NCBI RefSeq assembly: GCF_000149955.1
Contig: NC_030987.1
Span: forward strand, 652,003 to 716,002
Length of the DNA stretch: 64,000 bases
Origin: Fusarium oxysporum f. sp. lycopersici 4287
Taxonomy: Eukaryota; Ascomycota; Sordariomycetes; Hypocreales; Nectriaceae
Reading direction: 5' to 3'
Made by a program: the position numbers and the translations under genes. Below, one piece after another: positions 43,527-54,210 of this stretch; the stretch's first letter is position 1; the number at the start of each line of letters is the position of its first letter. Below the pieces are notes generated by a model. It made no database searches. It was not told the origin of the DNA and saw nothing but the letters and a program-made list of their open reading frames with translations.

Positions 43527-44429
43527 TTAGTTGTCTAGCTCCGCGTATGCGTACCAATCGTCCTTGAAACCCCAATTGCTCCCCTATCATCAAATTAGCA
43601 TTAGATCATCGTCAACCTGGATCAGAAAGCTTGCCTGCGCCTTAGTATTGTTCTTCAACCAGCAATTCGCGTTTAAACCGTCTAATTCGTCCTTCATGCG
43701 CTTCGAAAAGACGATGCTGGCGCATTTCACTCCGTTGCCGGTTTCGGCGTCCTTGTCGATCATGTTTCCGCAAGCTTCCATACAGTCTTCAATTGTATAC
43801 GCATAGATAGGCGCGTAATCGGCAACAATACCTCCTCCCTCAGCTGGGGTGCCTTGTGCTGCGTTGACGCCGCACCACCACTTGAACTCGTAGCCTTTGT
43901 TGGTCTTGTACCGTGTCTCGTCTTTCTTTGAATCGGGGCAATCTAACTCCAGCAGGCTAACTGTGTCAGCAGCTCTCGGTACATAGGGAGCTGTGTCGTT
44001 GACTGATGTGCTGTTTTCGGGTGTTGGGCACGATGTTGCGGTTGGTTCTGCTGTTGCGGCGGGAGCGGTACCAGATGCTGAGTCCGCTGAGCAGTCACTA
44101 CTATTAACATGTCAATAAGCATAATTGAATACATTTAAAGTTTAAACTTACGATTTATTTGCCAATGCAGCGCCCAATCCTCCACCTACACCCGCGCCGA
44201 CAATGATAGCCGTACATAGAGCGACGAGCGCAGCGAAAGTCCAAACTCCAAGCCCAAAAGGAATCCTTACTCCATCTGATGACGCCTGCTGAGGATGATG
44301 ATACCCGGGAGGTATATAATAATTGCTGTTATCGTAACCGGGAGCTACTTCTGGGGCTTTGGCGGCTTGTTCAGCGTCCGTGTTGACCTGGAGGCCTTCA
44401 CTATCCGGAAGATGCTGTTGTTGGCTCAT
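43527..44429 (-). CDS. Single-pass membrane protein with an extracellular PAN/apple-like Cys-rich domain
   Basis: Three exons (44429-44152, 44100-43635, 43583-43527) give 266 aa. The start at 44429 (MSQQQHLPDSEG) is favoured because the upstream in-frame codons lie in the 5' leader. Residues about 57-93 hold one transmembrane helix (GVWTFAALVALCTAIIVGAG and onward). A Thr/Pro/Ala stalk follows, then a domain with the pattern C...WWCGVN...TIEDCMEACGNM...CASIVFS...CWLKN and a closing DDWYAYAELDN, typical of small PAN/apple-like fungal extracellular domains. The second intron is either GC-AG (43634-43584, 51 nt) or an unusually short GT-AG (43616-43584, 33 nt); both keep the frame. Probably type II at the plasma membrane; ligand unknown. 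Confidence 0.65.
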
Positions 44430-45526
44430 TGCGCAACTCAAGACGATCAAAAACCGCTGACGAAACAATAAATGAGAAGGAAGAACCAAGAGACAGGGAA
44501 AAGGAGCGGATCAGTCAGGCAGGATTAAATGGGGGCGCAACTTGGAGCCTTTATAACGACGATCCTTTTCGCTAAGCCTGGTTTCAAAATGGTATTACAG
44601 GCTACGATCTGTAAGCTGACCGCATCCAATCCGCAAATCATGGTTCATTTTGGCCCCCATGTTCTCGTTGTCGTAGCATGGCTAATAATATCCCTGCGAG
44701 GTGAGTGGGCTAAAATCCTGTTGGAGTTTGGAATGCGAATTTAGAGTAAAGCTTAGGATCTAGGCAGGGGTAACAAGCTTTTTAATCCATGAATCGGATA
44801 ACGTCTTAGAGATCAGGTTTGGTGAGGTGATAAGGATGTCGTGGGCAAAATACTCGGTACCTACTTAGCTTTCAGCCCTGTGTTGTTGGGGCCCGTTTTA
44901 AGGCGCCGTCTTGGGTGACATTCAGGGTGGCATTTAGTGGCTCTAGCTTTTCGGGGTAGCATCGATACAACACACACAGCTCGCGATGCAACTGAAATTG
45001 CATGAGTTTTGTCTGGGCGTCAAGGGCAGCAATTTCCTAGAGTCATAAATAGCTGTGGAGGAACCCAGTCTACTGCGAACTGCTGAGGCACCTTGTACAC
45101 TAGCAAGCCATAGCAATTCTCCGATGAAGTCCTGTCGCCAATCATGGCGTTGCCTTACCCTGAACCTCCGAGGAACGTCTCATTTCAGTGCATGATTGGC
45201 CAAAATCACGATCCACTGGGGTTGCTGCTTCAGACAAAAGTACGACGAGTTGCTGCTGAATGGTGCGGGTCTTTTCCTTTCCTATATTTGTGACCTGTTA
45301 CATGTTATAAATGCTCTGCTCAGAAAAGAAATTTTTGAGACGTCTTTTCGCATCGGTATCTTGCACAAGTCTCGAATTGTTTAACAATTCAACAGTGGCG
45401 CTTCACGTAGGAGGCACAAGAACAAGAAATTTTACATCCCTCAGTAAAGCGACTTTGCCTACAAAGCGATGTTATATAATTTCTAGTTCAGACAAAGGCA
45501 ATGAAATTGTGGTTGGTCTGTGACCA
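44430..45526. other. Intergenic region
   Basis: About 1.1 kb between the membrane protein gene and the 3' end of the Rieske gene. Short frames only; no gene recognised. Confidence 0.4.
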
Positions 45527-46892
45527 TCACCATTCAATTTCTTTGTTTGTCGACTGACAAAGCCCCTGACAAAACTCAACCTCTTCCTGGATTCCACTTC
45601 TTGCTGCAATACGCGTTGCTGGCCAAATCTCCTTGCCATCCTTTTGTTCCTCCTTTCGATGCTGAACAACTGCATCCTTGAGCAATCTCTGAAAGTATAA
45701 CACGCCTTTTTCGTTAAACGAATTCAGGTCTCCTGTGACATAGACCCCTGCGTTAAGGTTCTTCTGGGCCGCATTGCAAAGGTCTTTGTCTTCAGATTCA
45801 ACTTGCTTGAAGAACTGGTCAATTTCTTGGAACTCTTCATCCGTTGCGTCTTTGTGGCGATAGACTTCGTATTGCATTGATGTTGTGGTTGCTGATGTTG
45901 GGACAACACGCATGAGATAGAAGTATTTGGTTCTTTTGTCAGTCAGTTGATGTTCATTTATTCGCAGACAGGTAACTCACGTCATGGTAACTGATGCATT
46001 GGGGAAGAAAAAGGTCGGTGCAACATCGAGGCCAGATTCTTTTCCTGGTTTGTCTTGCACGTAATGTTGGATCTGCCCTCCCTTGGTCTCGACTTTGTAA
46101 GTCTTGAGATCAGAAGTAGCAGCGATTCCAGGATGAGCCACCGAGCAGTGATAGCACTATATGCGCAGGTTAGCCAAAGCACTACCAGTATCAAGTTCGA
46201 ATGGCTTACCTCGTTGTAATTGTCGACCAAAGTCTTCCAGTTATAGTTCCCATTCATGTCCCAGGCATGGTCGAAGGAGTAATCATCCATATCGAAGTTA
46301 TCAAGTCTGGGTTGCTTGTCGGCACCCTTGAAATCGGCCTCCCATGGCACTGGCGTTTCATTGCCGTCAATGTTGATCCATACAAAGCCTCTATGGTCAA
46401 CATAGACGTGAACCTTGAACAAACCATTGCTATCCGTGTCGAAAGTATCCATATTCTCAAACCGAGGAGCTTTTGCGAGTTTACCACTGAGACCGTATGA
46501 CCAGCCTAGGCGTAGTGTCAGCTAGCCGACGAAATCTTTGACTTGACTTAGACGAGCTACTCACCATGATATTGACAAGCAAGAATTTTAGCATTGCCTT
46601 CGTCTTTAGTGATAACAGGATATGCACGATGACGACAGATGTTATGGAAACCATTCAGGTTACCTTCCCTATCTCGACAGAGGAAGAAAGAGAAGCCGGC
46701 TTCCTGATATCTGACATAATCTCCCGTCTTGCTGAATCGGCTCTTATGAGTGACTAGGAGCCACCGCTTGGAGAACACGGCTCGCCTTTCTAACTCGTAC
46801 ATAGCAGGTTCTCGGTACCAAGATGCTGGCAGGGCACGAGGTACGTCAGTGGTGGCTGGAGCAGCCTTGCTTTGAGAAAGAAATTGGAACAT
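45527..46892 (-). CDS. Rieske-type non-haem iron oxygenase (choline-monooxygenase-like)
   Basis: Four exons (46892-46565, 46505-46210, 46156-45981, 45932-45527) give 401 aa. Frame continuity across the 59, 53 and 48 nt introns rebuilds all catalytic motifs. The Rieske [2Fe-2S] cluster motif is CRHRAYP plus CQYHGWSYG, the latter completed by the first splice. The mononuclear iron site begins NWKTLVDNYNE and is completed by the next exon, CYHCSVAHPG, supplying the two His. No signal peptide. Fungal proteins of this size and motif order are usually compared with choline or carnitine-type monooxygenases; aromatic substrates are also possible. A divergent APC permease lies 546 bp away, suggesting uptake followed by oxidation of the same small molecule. 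Confidence 0.88.
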
Positions 46893-47438
46893 GGCGAAAT
46901 GTTGGATCGGCAAGATTATCGATCTAATAAATTTGGCTATGTGTGAGAACTTGAAGTCTGAACAGGGTGGATATATCTATTATAAGGTATTGCCGAAAGG
47001 GAACATGATTTTATACATGATCGAGATTGCCACAAAGCTGCTGCGTCATGAACAAAGTTGCAGTCATGAACAAACACCTCAATGCTCGACAAACAACATA
47101 ACGGGTAACTTATACAGTATTGGCAGACATAACCGACTCTATCTCGCACTTTCAGGCTATTCTAGGTTTAGTCGTTTTTTCGATAAAGGTGGTGGTTCAT
47201 ACCTCGTACATTCTATCCCATCTAGTTTTAGCGCCATTCCCCTCCTCCAACCTTCTGGTATTGAGTTTGTTGTTAGTTCAACCATTGATTTAGACTTGAT
47301 ATCTTACAGGGTATTATCGGAAATTACGGAATATGATGGCTATAACTTGGCCGGATTTCCATTTGAGGGGGACATAAGAAGAGGTTCAAGTTCAAGCAAG
47401 ACACTGATCATTGTCATTTGTCATTGACCTAATCAAAC
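46893..47438. promoter_or_regulatory. Shared divergent promoter of Rieske oxygenase and permease
   Basis: 546 bp between the two start codons. An open frame (46891-47427 plus) crosses most of it but has no domain and ends before the permease ATG, so I treat it as chance. Coregulation is inferred from the divergent layout. Confidence 0.45.
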
Positions 47439-49266
47439 ATGTCGTCGCAATCTGATATCGAGAAAAAGCCAACTATGACAAACGTGGAGCAGAATCATGA
47501 AAATTTACAGGAGTTGGGGTATACGCCTGAACTCAAGGTATACTATCCTTCCATGATGTTTGGTTCTTGGTGTTGATAACGAACAGCGCAACTTCTCGGC
47601 TGTTTCTATGCTTGCAACATGCGTATCACTGATGGCGACATGGGAAGCTCTTTGCAGGTAAGTCGTCTAATATCTACCCTCAACTTTGTCTAAAAATGAC
47701 CTTTAGCACGATGGCTACTGGTTTGATCAGCGGAGGTCCCGTCTCATTGATATATGGAGCTATTGTAGCTGCGATTGGCTCGATTTGTTCCGCCCTCTCT
47801 CTAGCCGAATTGGCGTCTGCGTGAGTCCAAACAGGAATCTTGAGGGAAACACCTTGGAGTTCTACTAATGCTTGCTGACCCTCAGTTATCCTACAGCTGG
47901 TGGTCAATATCACTTCGTTGCCCATCTGTCTGGCCAATCCACATCCAAGGTCACCAGTTATTTCGCTGGTTTCATCACGTCAGAGCCCCAACACCGTGTT
48001 ATAGCTTATGCTAATACGTGATGTTAGCACCTTTGGTTGGATCACTGTCACAGGCAGTGCCCCGTTTCTCGCAGGTACGATGATCCAAGGCCTACTTGTT
48101 CTCAACTACCCCGAAACATACGTTTACGAACGTTGGCATGGAACACTACTCTACTGGGCTGTGCTCGTTGTCGCAGCAGTCGTCTGCATTTTCTGCAGCC
48201 ACATCCTTCCCTTGGTTGAGAAGATCTCGATGTCACTCCATATTGCTCTGTTTTTCGTCATTCTCATCGTCATGTGTGCCGTCTCACCTACCAAGAACTC
48301 TGCGTCATACGTGTTCACTACCTTCGAGAATAACTCAGGTTGGGCCAGCGATGGTGCTGCTTGGTGCATCGGTATGCTGAGTTCCTGTTACGTCTTGATC
48401 GGCTACGACGGAGCAACACATCTCAGTGAGGAGATGAGGAATCCGGAAATCGGCATCCCATATGCCATGGTTGGCAGTGTGGTTCTCAACGGCTTTCTGG
48501 GGTTCTGCTTCCTGATTGCGCTGTTGTTCTGCATGGGAGACATCACTGCAGCGTTACAAACCACAACCGGGTTTCCAATCATTGAGATCTTTTACAATGT
48601 CACAAGAAGTCATGCAGGGGCTTCAGCAATGTCGGCTTCAGTTGTTCTTATGGCTAGTCTAGCCACCATCCCGTTGCTGGCGTCAGCGGCACGCGTTATG
48701 TGGGCTTTTGCGAGAGACCAAGGTATAATCTCCCTCGATAACATTGCAGGACTTTCAAATTGACACTTATAGGTCTACCATTTTCCAACACTCTCTCAAA
48801 AGTCGAAAAGAAACGTGGCATCCCAACCGTAGCGATCCTCGTCACATTGGTCATCTTGATACTCCTCGGACTGATCAACATCGGCTCTACAACTGCGTTC
48901 AACGCCATCCTATCCCTTGCCGTAGTTGGTCTGCAGATATCATATCTGGTTCCTATTCTTCTTCTCATCTGGCGTCGTTTCAAAACTCCTGAATCACTGG
49001 CCTGGGGACCCTTCCGGCTTGGAAAAACCGGTCTTTTTGTTAACATCATCGCTACGTTGTACTTGGTTTTCACAAGTGTTTTCTCGCTTTTCCCGCCCTA
49101 CCAACCTGTTACACCGCAGAACATGAACTATGCGTCACTTGTGTTGGGAGCAACTCTCATCTTTGGGCTCGTGTATTGGTTGTTGTTTGCGAGGAAGACA
49201 TACGCGGGAGCGTTGAACGAGATGGATGGGGTAGCTGCGAATGCCACTGAGGTGGCAAAGGGATAG
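47439..49266 (+). CDS. APC-superfamily amino acid/choline/GABA-type permease
   Basis: Six exons (47439-47537, 47587-47657, 47707-47820, 47886-47978, 48028-48722, 48773-49266) give 521 aa with continuous frame. Introns of 49-65 nt are canonical. The N-terminus is hydrophilic. Then comes the family signature ALCSTMATGLISGGPVSLIY with the conserved first transmembrane helices, LAELASAYPTAGGQYHFVA, and GYDGATHLSEEMRNPEIGIP between helices 7 and 8. About 12 transmembrane helices are visible. These features place it in the fungal amino acid/choline transporter (ACT/GABA permease) branch. Its position, divergent from the Rieske oxygenase, suggests that both act on one substrate, for example a choline-, betaine- or amine-like compound; this is inference. 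Confidence 0.9.
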
Positions 49267-49778
49267 GGCCCAGGTCATTGCCAGGAGACTGCTATGATAT
49301 TCAAATACAAGTAAACCTATGACTTTGGTAGTTGATAGTTTGGAATAATCATTCATTTATTTGAAGTGTCGGGCGTCGAGAGCGATATCGTCACTGACTG
49401 AATCTCACTTCGTATATCTCGTAGCACACATCATTCGGTAGACAAATTTGGTACCGAGCGCCGCTCCGGAGGATTTAGGACATCCAAAGACATTTCACGT
49501 AGTGAAATGATGTTGAGGGGTGGCACAGTAAGACTGTATTGATGAACAAAGTCGGCATTCATGAGGTCTAGGGTACCACGTGATCATGCCGACCTTCGGA
49601 TCCACATGAGCTCACGTTCTCGATGGGCGAGAGCCAAACACCAGGTCAAGACATCCCTCTTCAACAGGGAGACCGATATCGCATTTAACGCCCGACACCG
49701 AATAACGAGAATGCCATCGATGGCTCGTTGAGTTGACCTCAATGGCGTCGCAATCGGCTATCGCAGACCCCCGCAACA
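49267..49778. other. Intergenic region
   Basis: About 510 bp between permease stop and RTC1 start, holding the RTC1 promoter. No other gene seen. Confidence 0.4.
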
Positions 49779-52700
49779 ATGTATAACCGCGACTCAAGGA
49801 TAATGCGCAAGCTCCTCGGCAAGGCTGCGACCGAGACCCCCGCAGGCGATGCAGTCAACCTTTCGATAACAAGTGCGCCCGCTTCTACAATCTCAGCCTC
49901 GTTTCGACCGCCGAAGTCGCAAGATGCCGTATATAGAGCCGGTGTTCCAATATTGGCCCTTGATGTCTCCCCCGATCGAAGAGCCGCCGTGCTGGCGGGT
50001 GGACATATCCTGAAGACAGTGGTACTCGACGATCCTCATAACTTCAACTTTAACTTTCGCGAGGGTGTGGACTTGAGAGCTGCGATTACTGCTCAGCCCG
50101 CTGGATTGAAGGGTAACCAGGCGGCGGATCAGCTCAGCATTCGCGATGTTAAATGGCACGGTGGTTCTACAATCTTCACGGCTTGCGCGAATGGCAAGAT
50201 CTTCGCATACGATGTCGCACGAGTCGGATCTGGTGCGGCTGAGCCATTGGAATACATGCAGATGCAGGAAGATTCGCGCCAGGTTAACACCCTTGATGTC
50301 AACCCGCACCTCAAGAGCTGGCTTCTTTCAGGCAGCCAAGATGGCATGGCGCGAGTTTTCGATACAGCGGCACCTCTCCAAGGGCGATCGGGCGGCATCA
50401 CCTTTCGACAACGATTCGCACCTCTGAAGTGCATCGACTCGGTCCGGCAAGTTAAATGGTCTCCAAAGGTTGGTCACGAAATGGCATGCTGTACCGAGGG
50501 TGGAGTGGTGCTCAAATGGGATGTCCGTCAACCAGCAAGACCATTGCTGAGGATCAATGCACATGAGAAGGCATGCGCTTCTATCGCATGGCACCCAGAT
50601 GGAAACCACCTTATCAGTGCTGGCCGAGATACAAAACTCCATGTGTGGGATCTTTCGAGTTCAGCCGATAAACGACAGAAGCCGAAATGGTCTGTGACAA
50701 CACCTGCGCCGATCTGGACAATCGCGTGGCGGCCCGGTTTGTGGTCTGCTACAGCACAAAATAAGCGCGTAGCTCAAATAGCAGTGTCCTACGATGATAG
50801 CAGCTCTCGTCGATATGGTACGTCGGCAGTACACATCTGGGACCTGGCTCGACCAACCATGGCATACAAGGAAATCGAGAGATTTGACGCTTCGCCAGCT
50901 GCTCTTCTCTGGCAAGATCAGGATATGCTTTGGACAGTTGGTCAAGACGGACTGTTTGCGCAAAACGACGTCGCATATGCGCCCAAGGTCATTGATCGTG
51001 AGTCTACTTCATCTATGGCATTTTCACCGAAAGGTGATGTTATGATGTTCCTTGACGAACGATCTCATCAAAGCAGTCGACCTCGGCCTCCCGTCACACA
51101 CCATGCTGAGATAGTGCCCCGTGGTCCCTATGGATCGAGCCCAAGTGCCCCCATGCTGAGCATCAGTCGCAGCGATTCAGAGGAGGATGTCGTTGGCAGT
51201 TTTCTTGGTCCCAGACGACGGACGAGCCGAAGGAAAGCAGGACGATCCACCAATTTGAGCACGACGCCACCTTCTGGATCTGGCCTCGATGATAACAAGC
51301 CATTCCTGGCGCTTGACCAAGCCATCAATGTCACAGGTGTCTTCAAGACTCAGCAAACAATGGCTTTCGGTCGACTGCCTGCTGTAAAAACGACACAAAT
51401 CTACCAATATCTCTCAGGATTATACCTCGAGACGCTCCATCAGGAACTCCCATACGTTAAAGACGGCAAGCCGCTCAATGAACGAGTCGGTGTTATTTTA
51501 GAACATTACGCTCGCGCAGCCGAAAGTGTTTCGTACTTCCGATTAGCCCAGACCTGGCGCGTTCTAGCCTACACGGTCGGCCTACTCCTCGATCGCCGCG
51601 CTCAATACCACCTTGACGTCCGTCTCGGACGTTTCCAGAAGGTGAAGATAGAAGAGAGAAAGGGAAGTGGAATGCTGAAGCCCGTTGACTTTTATACTGC
51701 TAGTCGAACCCCCGGCGACGAAACGCCCAGACGTCCTTCTGGAAAGTCAGGGCTCGGCAGCCGCTCTCTGAGCACTCGATCCCTCCTTGCGATGGGCTTC
51801 GAGAGCACGTCCAACGTCCCGACTCCGCTTGCGCGACCGGCTGACGCTCCAGATAATTCGAAAGAGCATGCACAACAGGTTGGCAAGAGACTTGCGGCCG
51901 TCACGGAGCCTGATGAACTTAGTCTTGGGCCTGGCATAAATGACAGGTTCGAAGACACCCCCCGAAAGCGGCTCGACTCGGTTCCCGTCTCTGATGTCAG
52001 CCATGAAAGCGAGAGCTCACAGATATCTAGCACTGAAGGATACGACTTTTACGACGCCGAGGTCTTGCTCAAGGCCCTCGATGTTCCTCCACCTAAGAAG
52101 AAGGAGCCTCTATCGTTGGATTCCACAATTCCAGAGGTTCAGAGGGTGACGCGCCATGATTCGGACGAGAGCTTTGCTCAGATGTTTTCGACGTCTGATG
52201 CGACCAAGAAACCTTCGGCTTCGACACCGAGAGGCACCGGACCATGGCGATCGAGTCTTGCGAGACATGCCTCGGACATGGAGAAGGATAATGAGTACCC
52301 GAGTCACATACGCGGCGAAGAAGTTCAAGTAGATACGCCGACGGATTCACCTCAGCCGCGACCACATAGTAAGAAGTCGCCGACCGACTCCCCAGAGGAT
52401 GTTTTCTTAATATCTCAAACCACAATAGGGACCGATGATTCGTTCCCGTCGCAAACATCAGAGCCCCTACAATCTGAACCATCACCCCCCAAGATTGTCG
52501 CGGAGTCACTTCCAGCGAAGGAAGACTCCCCGCAGCCACAAGTACTTGTTCCAGCAAGTCATCCCAATCGATCCAGCAGTCCTGCCAAGGACCTATTTCC
52601 TGCGCAGAAAGATCTACGGCCTCACATTGTTGAGACAGACTTTCTCCCATGGGACGATGATCCTTTATATCCCTTCCCGACTACTGTGTCTGGCGAGAGC

Positions 52701-53660
52701 CCGATTGTTTCACCACTTGATCCCTACACTTCTATCACAGAGGCCTTGCACTACGAGTCGCGAACTTCTGCTGTTAATGCTTCAGCCATCGTTCTCCTTC
52801 TCAAGCCTTTAGTACCCGACTTCGTGATCGACTATCACCAGGCGAATGCAGTCCTGCGACAGCACCACTCGAGACTAATGCAAATGGGGCTCTTCATTGA
52901 GGCGTCGCTCCTACGGAACCTGTGCATCAAGGGATGGCCCGAAGGTTTACCTCAGTGGGGCGAAAACTACACAGCAATTTTCACACCAGCGCAACAGAAT
53001 GGAAAGGTCAGCTTCCTTTGCTCTGCGTGCAAGAAGCCTAGGGAACTTGATCCCAAAGATGGCCCAGAAGCTATTTGGACTTGTGAGAGATGCCGCACTA
53101 CCATGGCGCCTTGCGCTGTCTGTGGTCATCGAGAACCAACGCATGCTGAATTCGCGCCTGTGGAACTACCAACCGCCTTGGGCTCCCCAGACACCTGGCT
53201 CTCCCAATGGTGGTACTGTCCCGGCTGTGCGCACGGCGGTCATGCTTCCTGTCTTACAGCATGGCACGCTGTTCTCGATCAGCCAGACTCTAGCGGCTCA
53301 ACTACCTTTAGCGATGGCTGCTGTCCCCTCGATGGCTGTGGACACGCCTGTCTTCCTGGGCGATATCGCGGCGAGACGAGCACAGCACGATCTGATGAGA
53401 TCGGACGCGCGACTGTAGAGAAGACGAGGGCAAGAGATGAACGGGGAGCAAGCAGTAGCAGACGATCAAGTCCTCGTGCAGGTATGGATCGATCTGTCAA
53501 GAGTGATGGCAACGATATACCGCAGAGCAGAGCGGTAGGTATGGCGAGGGATGCGCTAAATAAGGGTAGTGGAGGGATCCTGAGCTCGAGTCCTGGAAGG
53601 GCTGTTGTGACGGGAGAAAGGGAGAGGAGGAAGAGCGTCAAGTTTGCGGGCACTGATTGA
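49779..53660 (+). CDS. RTC1: RTC1 / WDR24 homologue, WD40-RING subunit of the SEACAT/GATOR2 complex
   Basis: Single exon of 1293 aa. The N-terminal third (about residues 50-430) is a WD40 propeller, with blades such as VDLRAAITAQ, NTLDVNPHLKSWLLSGSQDG, SIAWHPDGNHLISAGRDTKL and IAWRPGLWS. A long low-complexity Ser/Pro-rich middle follows. The C-terminus (about residues 1078-1195) is a zinc-binding RING-like domain with CSACKKP, CERCRTTMAPCAVCGHRE, WWYCPGCAHGGHASCLTAW and DGCCPLDGCGH. This combination identifies Rtc1 (restriction of telomere capping 1, SEA2), the WDR24 counterpart. It is part of the complex on the vacuolar membrane that relieves inhibition of TORC1 in response to amino acids. 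Length agrees with filamentous-fungal members. The alternative start nine codons in (RKLLGK) is possible. Confidence 0.93.
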   Translation: MYNRDSRIMRKLLGKAATETPAGDAVNLSITSAPASTISASFRPPKSQDAVYRAGVPILALDVSPDRRAAVLAGGHILKTVVLDDPHNFNFNFREGVDLRAAITAQPAGLKGNQAADQLSIRDVKWHGGSTIFTACANGKIFAYDVARVGSGAAEPLEYMQMQEDSRQVNTLDVNPHLKSWLLSGSQDGMARVFDTAAPLQGRSGGITFRQRFAPLKCIDSVRQVKWSPKVGHEMACCTEGGVVLKWDVRQPARPLLRINAHEKACASIAWHPDGNHLISAGRDTKLHVWDLSSSADKRQKPKWSVTTPAPIWTIAWRPGLWSATAQNKRVAQIAVSYDDSSSRRYGTSAVHIWDLARPTMAYKEIERFDASPAALLWQDQDMLWTVGQDGLFAQNDVAYAPKVIDRESTSSMAFSPKGDVMMFLDERSHQSSRPRPPVTHHAEIVPRGPYGSSPSAPMLSISRSDSEEDVVGSFLGPRRRTSRRKAGRSTNLSTTPPSGSGLDDNKPFLALDQAINVTGVFKTQQTMAFGRLPAVKTTQIYQYLSGLYLETLHQELPYVKDGKPLNERVGVILEHYARAAESVSYFRLAQTWRVLAYTVGLLLDRRAQYHLDVRLGRFQKVKIEERKGSGMLKPVDFYTASRTPGDETPRRPSGKSGLGSRSLSTRSLLAMGFESTSNVPTPLARPADAPDNSKEHAQQVGKRLAAVTEPDELSLGPGINDRFEDTPRKRLDSVPVSDVSHESESSQISSTEGYDFYDAEVLLKALDVPPPKKKEPLSLDSTIPEVQRVTRHDSDESFAQMFSTSDATKKPSASTPRGTGPWRSSLARHASDMEKDNEYPSHIRGEEVQVDTPTDSPQPRPHSKKSPTDSPEDVFLISQTTIGTDDSFPSQTSEPLQSEPSPPKIVAESLPAKEDSPQPQVLVPASHPNRSSSPAKDLFPAQKDLRPHIVETDFLPWDDDPLYPFPTTVSGESPIVSPLDPYTSITEALHYESRTSAVNASAIVLLLKPLVPDFVIDYHQANAVLRQHHSRLMQMGLFIEASLLRNLCIKGWPEGLPQWGENYTAIFTPAQQNGKVSFLCSACKKPRELDPKDGPEAIWTCERCRTTMAPCAVCGHREPTHAEFAPVELPTALGSPDTWLSQWWYCPGCAHGGHASCLTAWHAVLDQPDSSGSTTFSDGCCPLDGCGHACLPGRYRGETSTARSDEIGRATVEKTRARDERGASSSRRSSPRAGMDRSVKSDGNDIPQSRAVGMARDALNKGSGGILSSSPGRAVVTGERERRKSVKFAGTD

Positions 53661-54210
53661 TAGAGCTACGGTGGACAGTGTTGTGCCTCGGGTTGTTACT
53701 TTTAGCATGGCGTTTGGACGTGGAGTTATCCGTGGGCAGTGCAATTTGGTCAGGGGCAGAGATCATGGCGTTTTAGCTACAAGATGGTTGTTGGATGTCC
53801 TCTGTTGGAGATGCGCATAGTTGAGCGATGAAAGGAATTACTAAGAAGGAACATTTAACTGCATAGTTTAGCAACTAAGTTCTCATTATAAAGTATCATC
53901 TTAGGCAGCAGTGAGGGCTTTGAAGTTTATTGCCCATATATTTGAGATGTGTTTGCCTTTGTGCTGGGCTTCAAAGCCTCTTTTGAGCCCTCAACCTTAT
54001 TAATACACGAGAATAATACAGGTCGGACGACGTATCATCTTCTACCCTAACTCAAAGACCGGTTTTCAGAATTTTGATCCAGTTTCATACGAGACTCGTC
54101 GCACTTCCGAACGATCTGTTTACCTTATCAACGACTAATCATCATCGTATCCTCCCCAGACATCCCATTTCTCTTCGCAACTATCTACACCCTCGAATAT
54201 TGTTGAGAAC
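53661..54210. other. Intergenic region with a dispersed repeat copy
   Basis: 550 bp holding the RTC1 3' end and the promoter of the guanylate-kinase-like gene, plus repeat copy A at 53928-54000. Confidence 0.4.
53928..54000 (+). repeat. Dispersed repeat, copy A
   Basis: About 73 bp similar to 40571-40646, with the core TTTGCCTTTGTGCTGGG through CCCTCAACCTTAT. This copy has the G/C states where copy B has A/T. No terminal repeats or coding content. Confidence 0.5.

Noticed and set aside
46891..47427. 178-codon plus-strand frame between Rieske and permease genes
   Set aside because: It begins on the antisense of the Rieske start codon and fills the shared promoter; no recognisable protein features.
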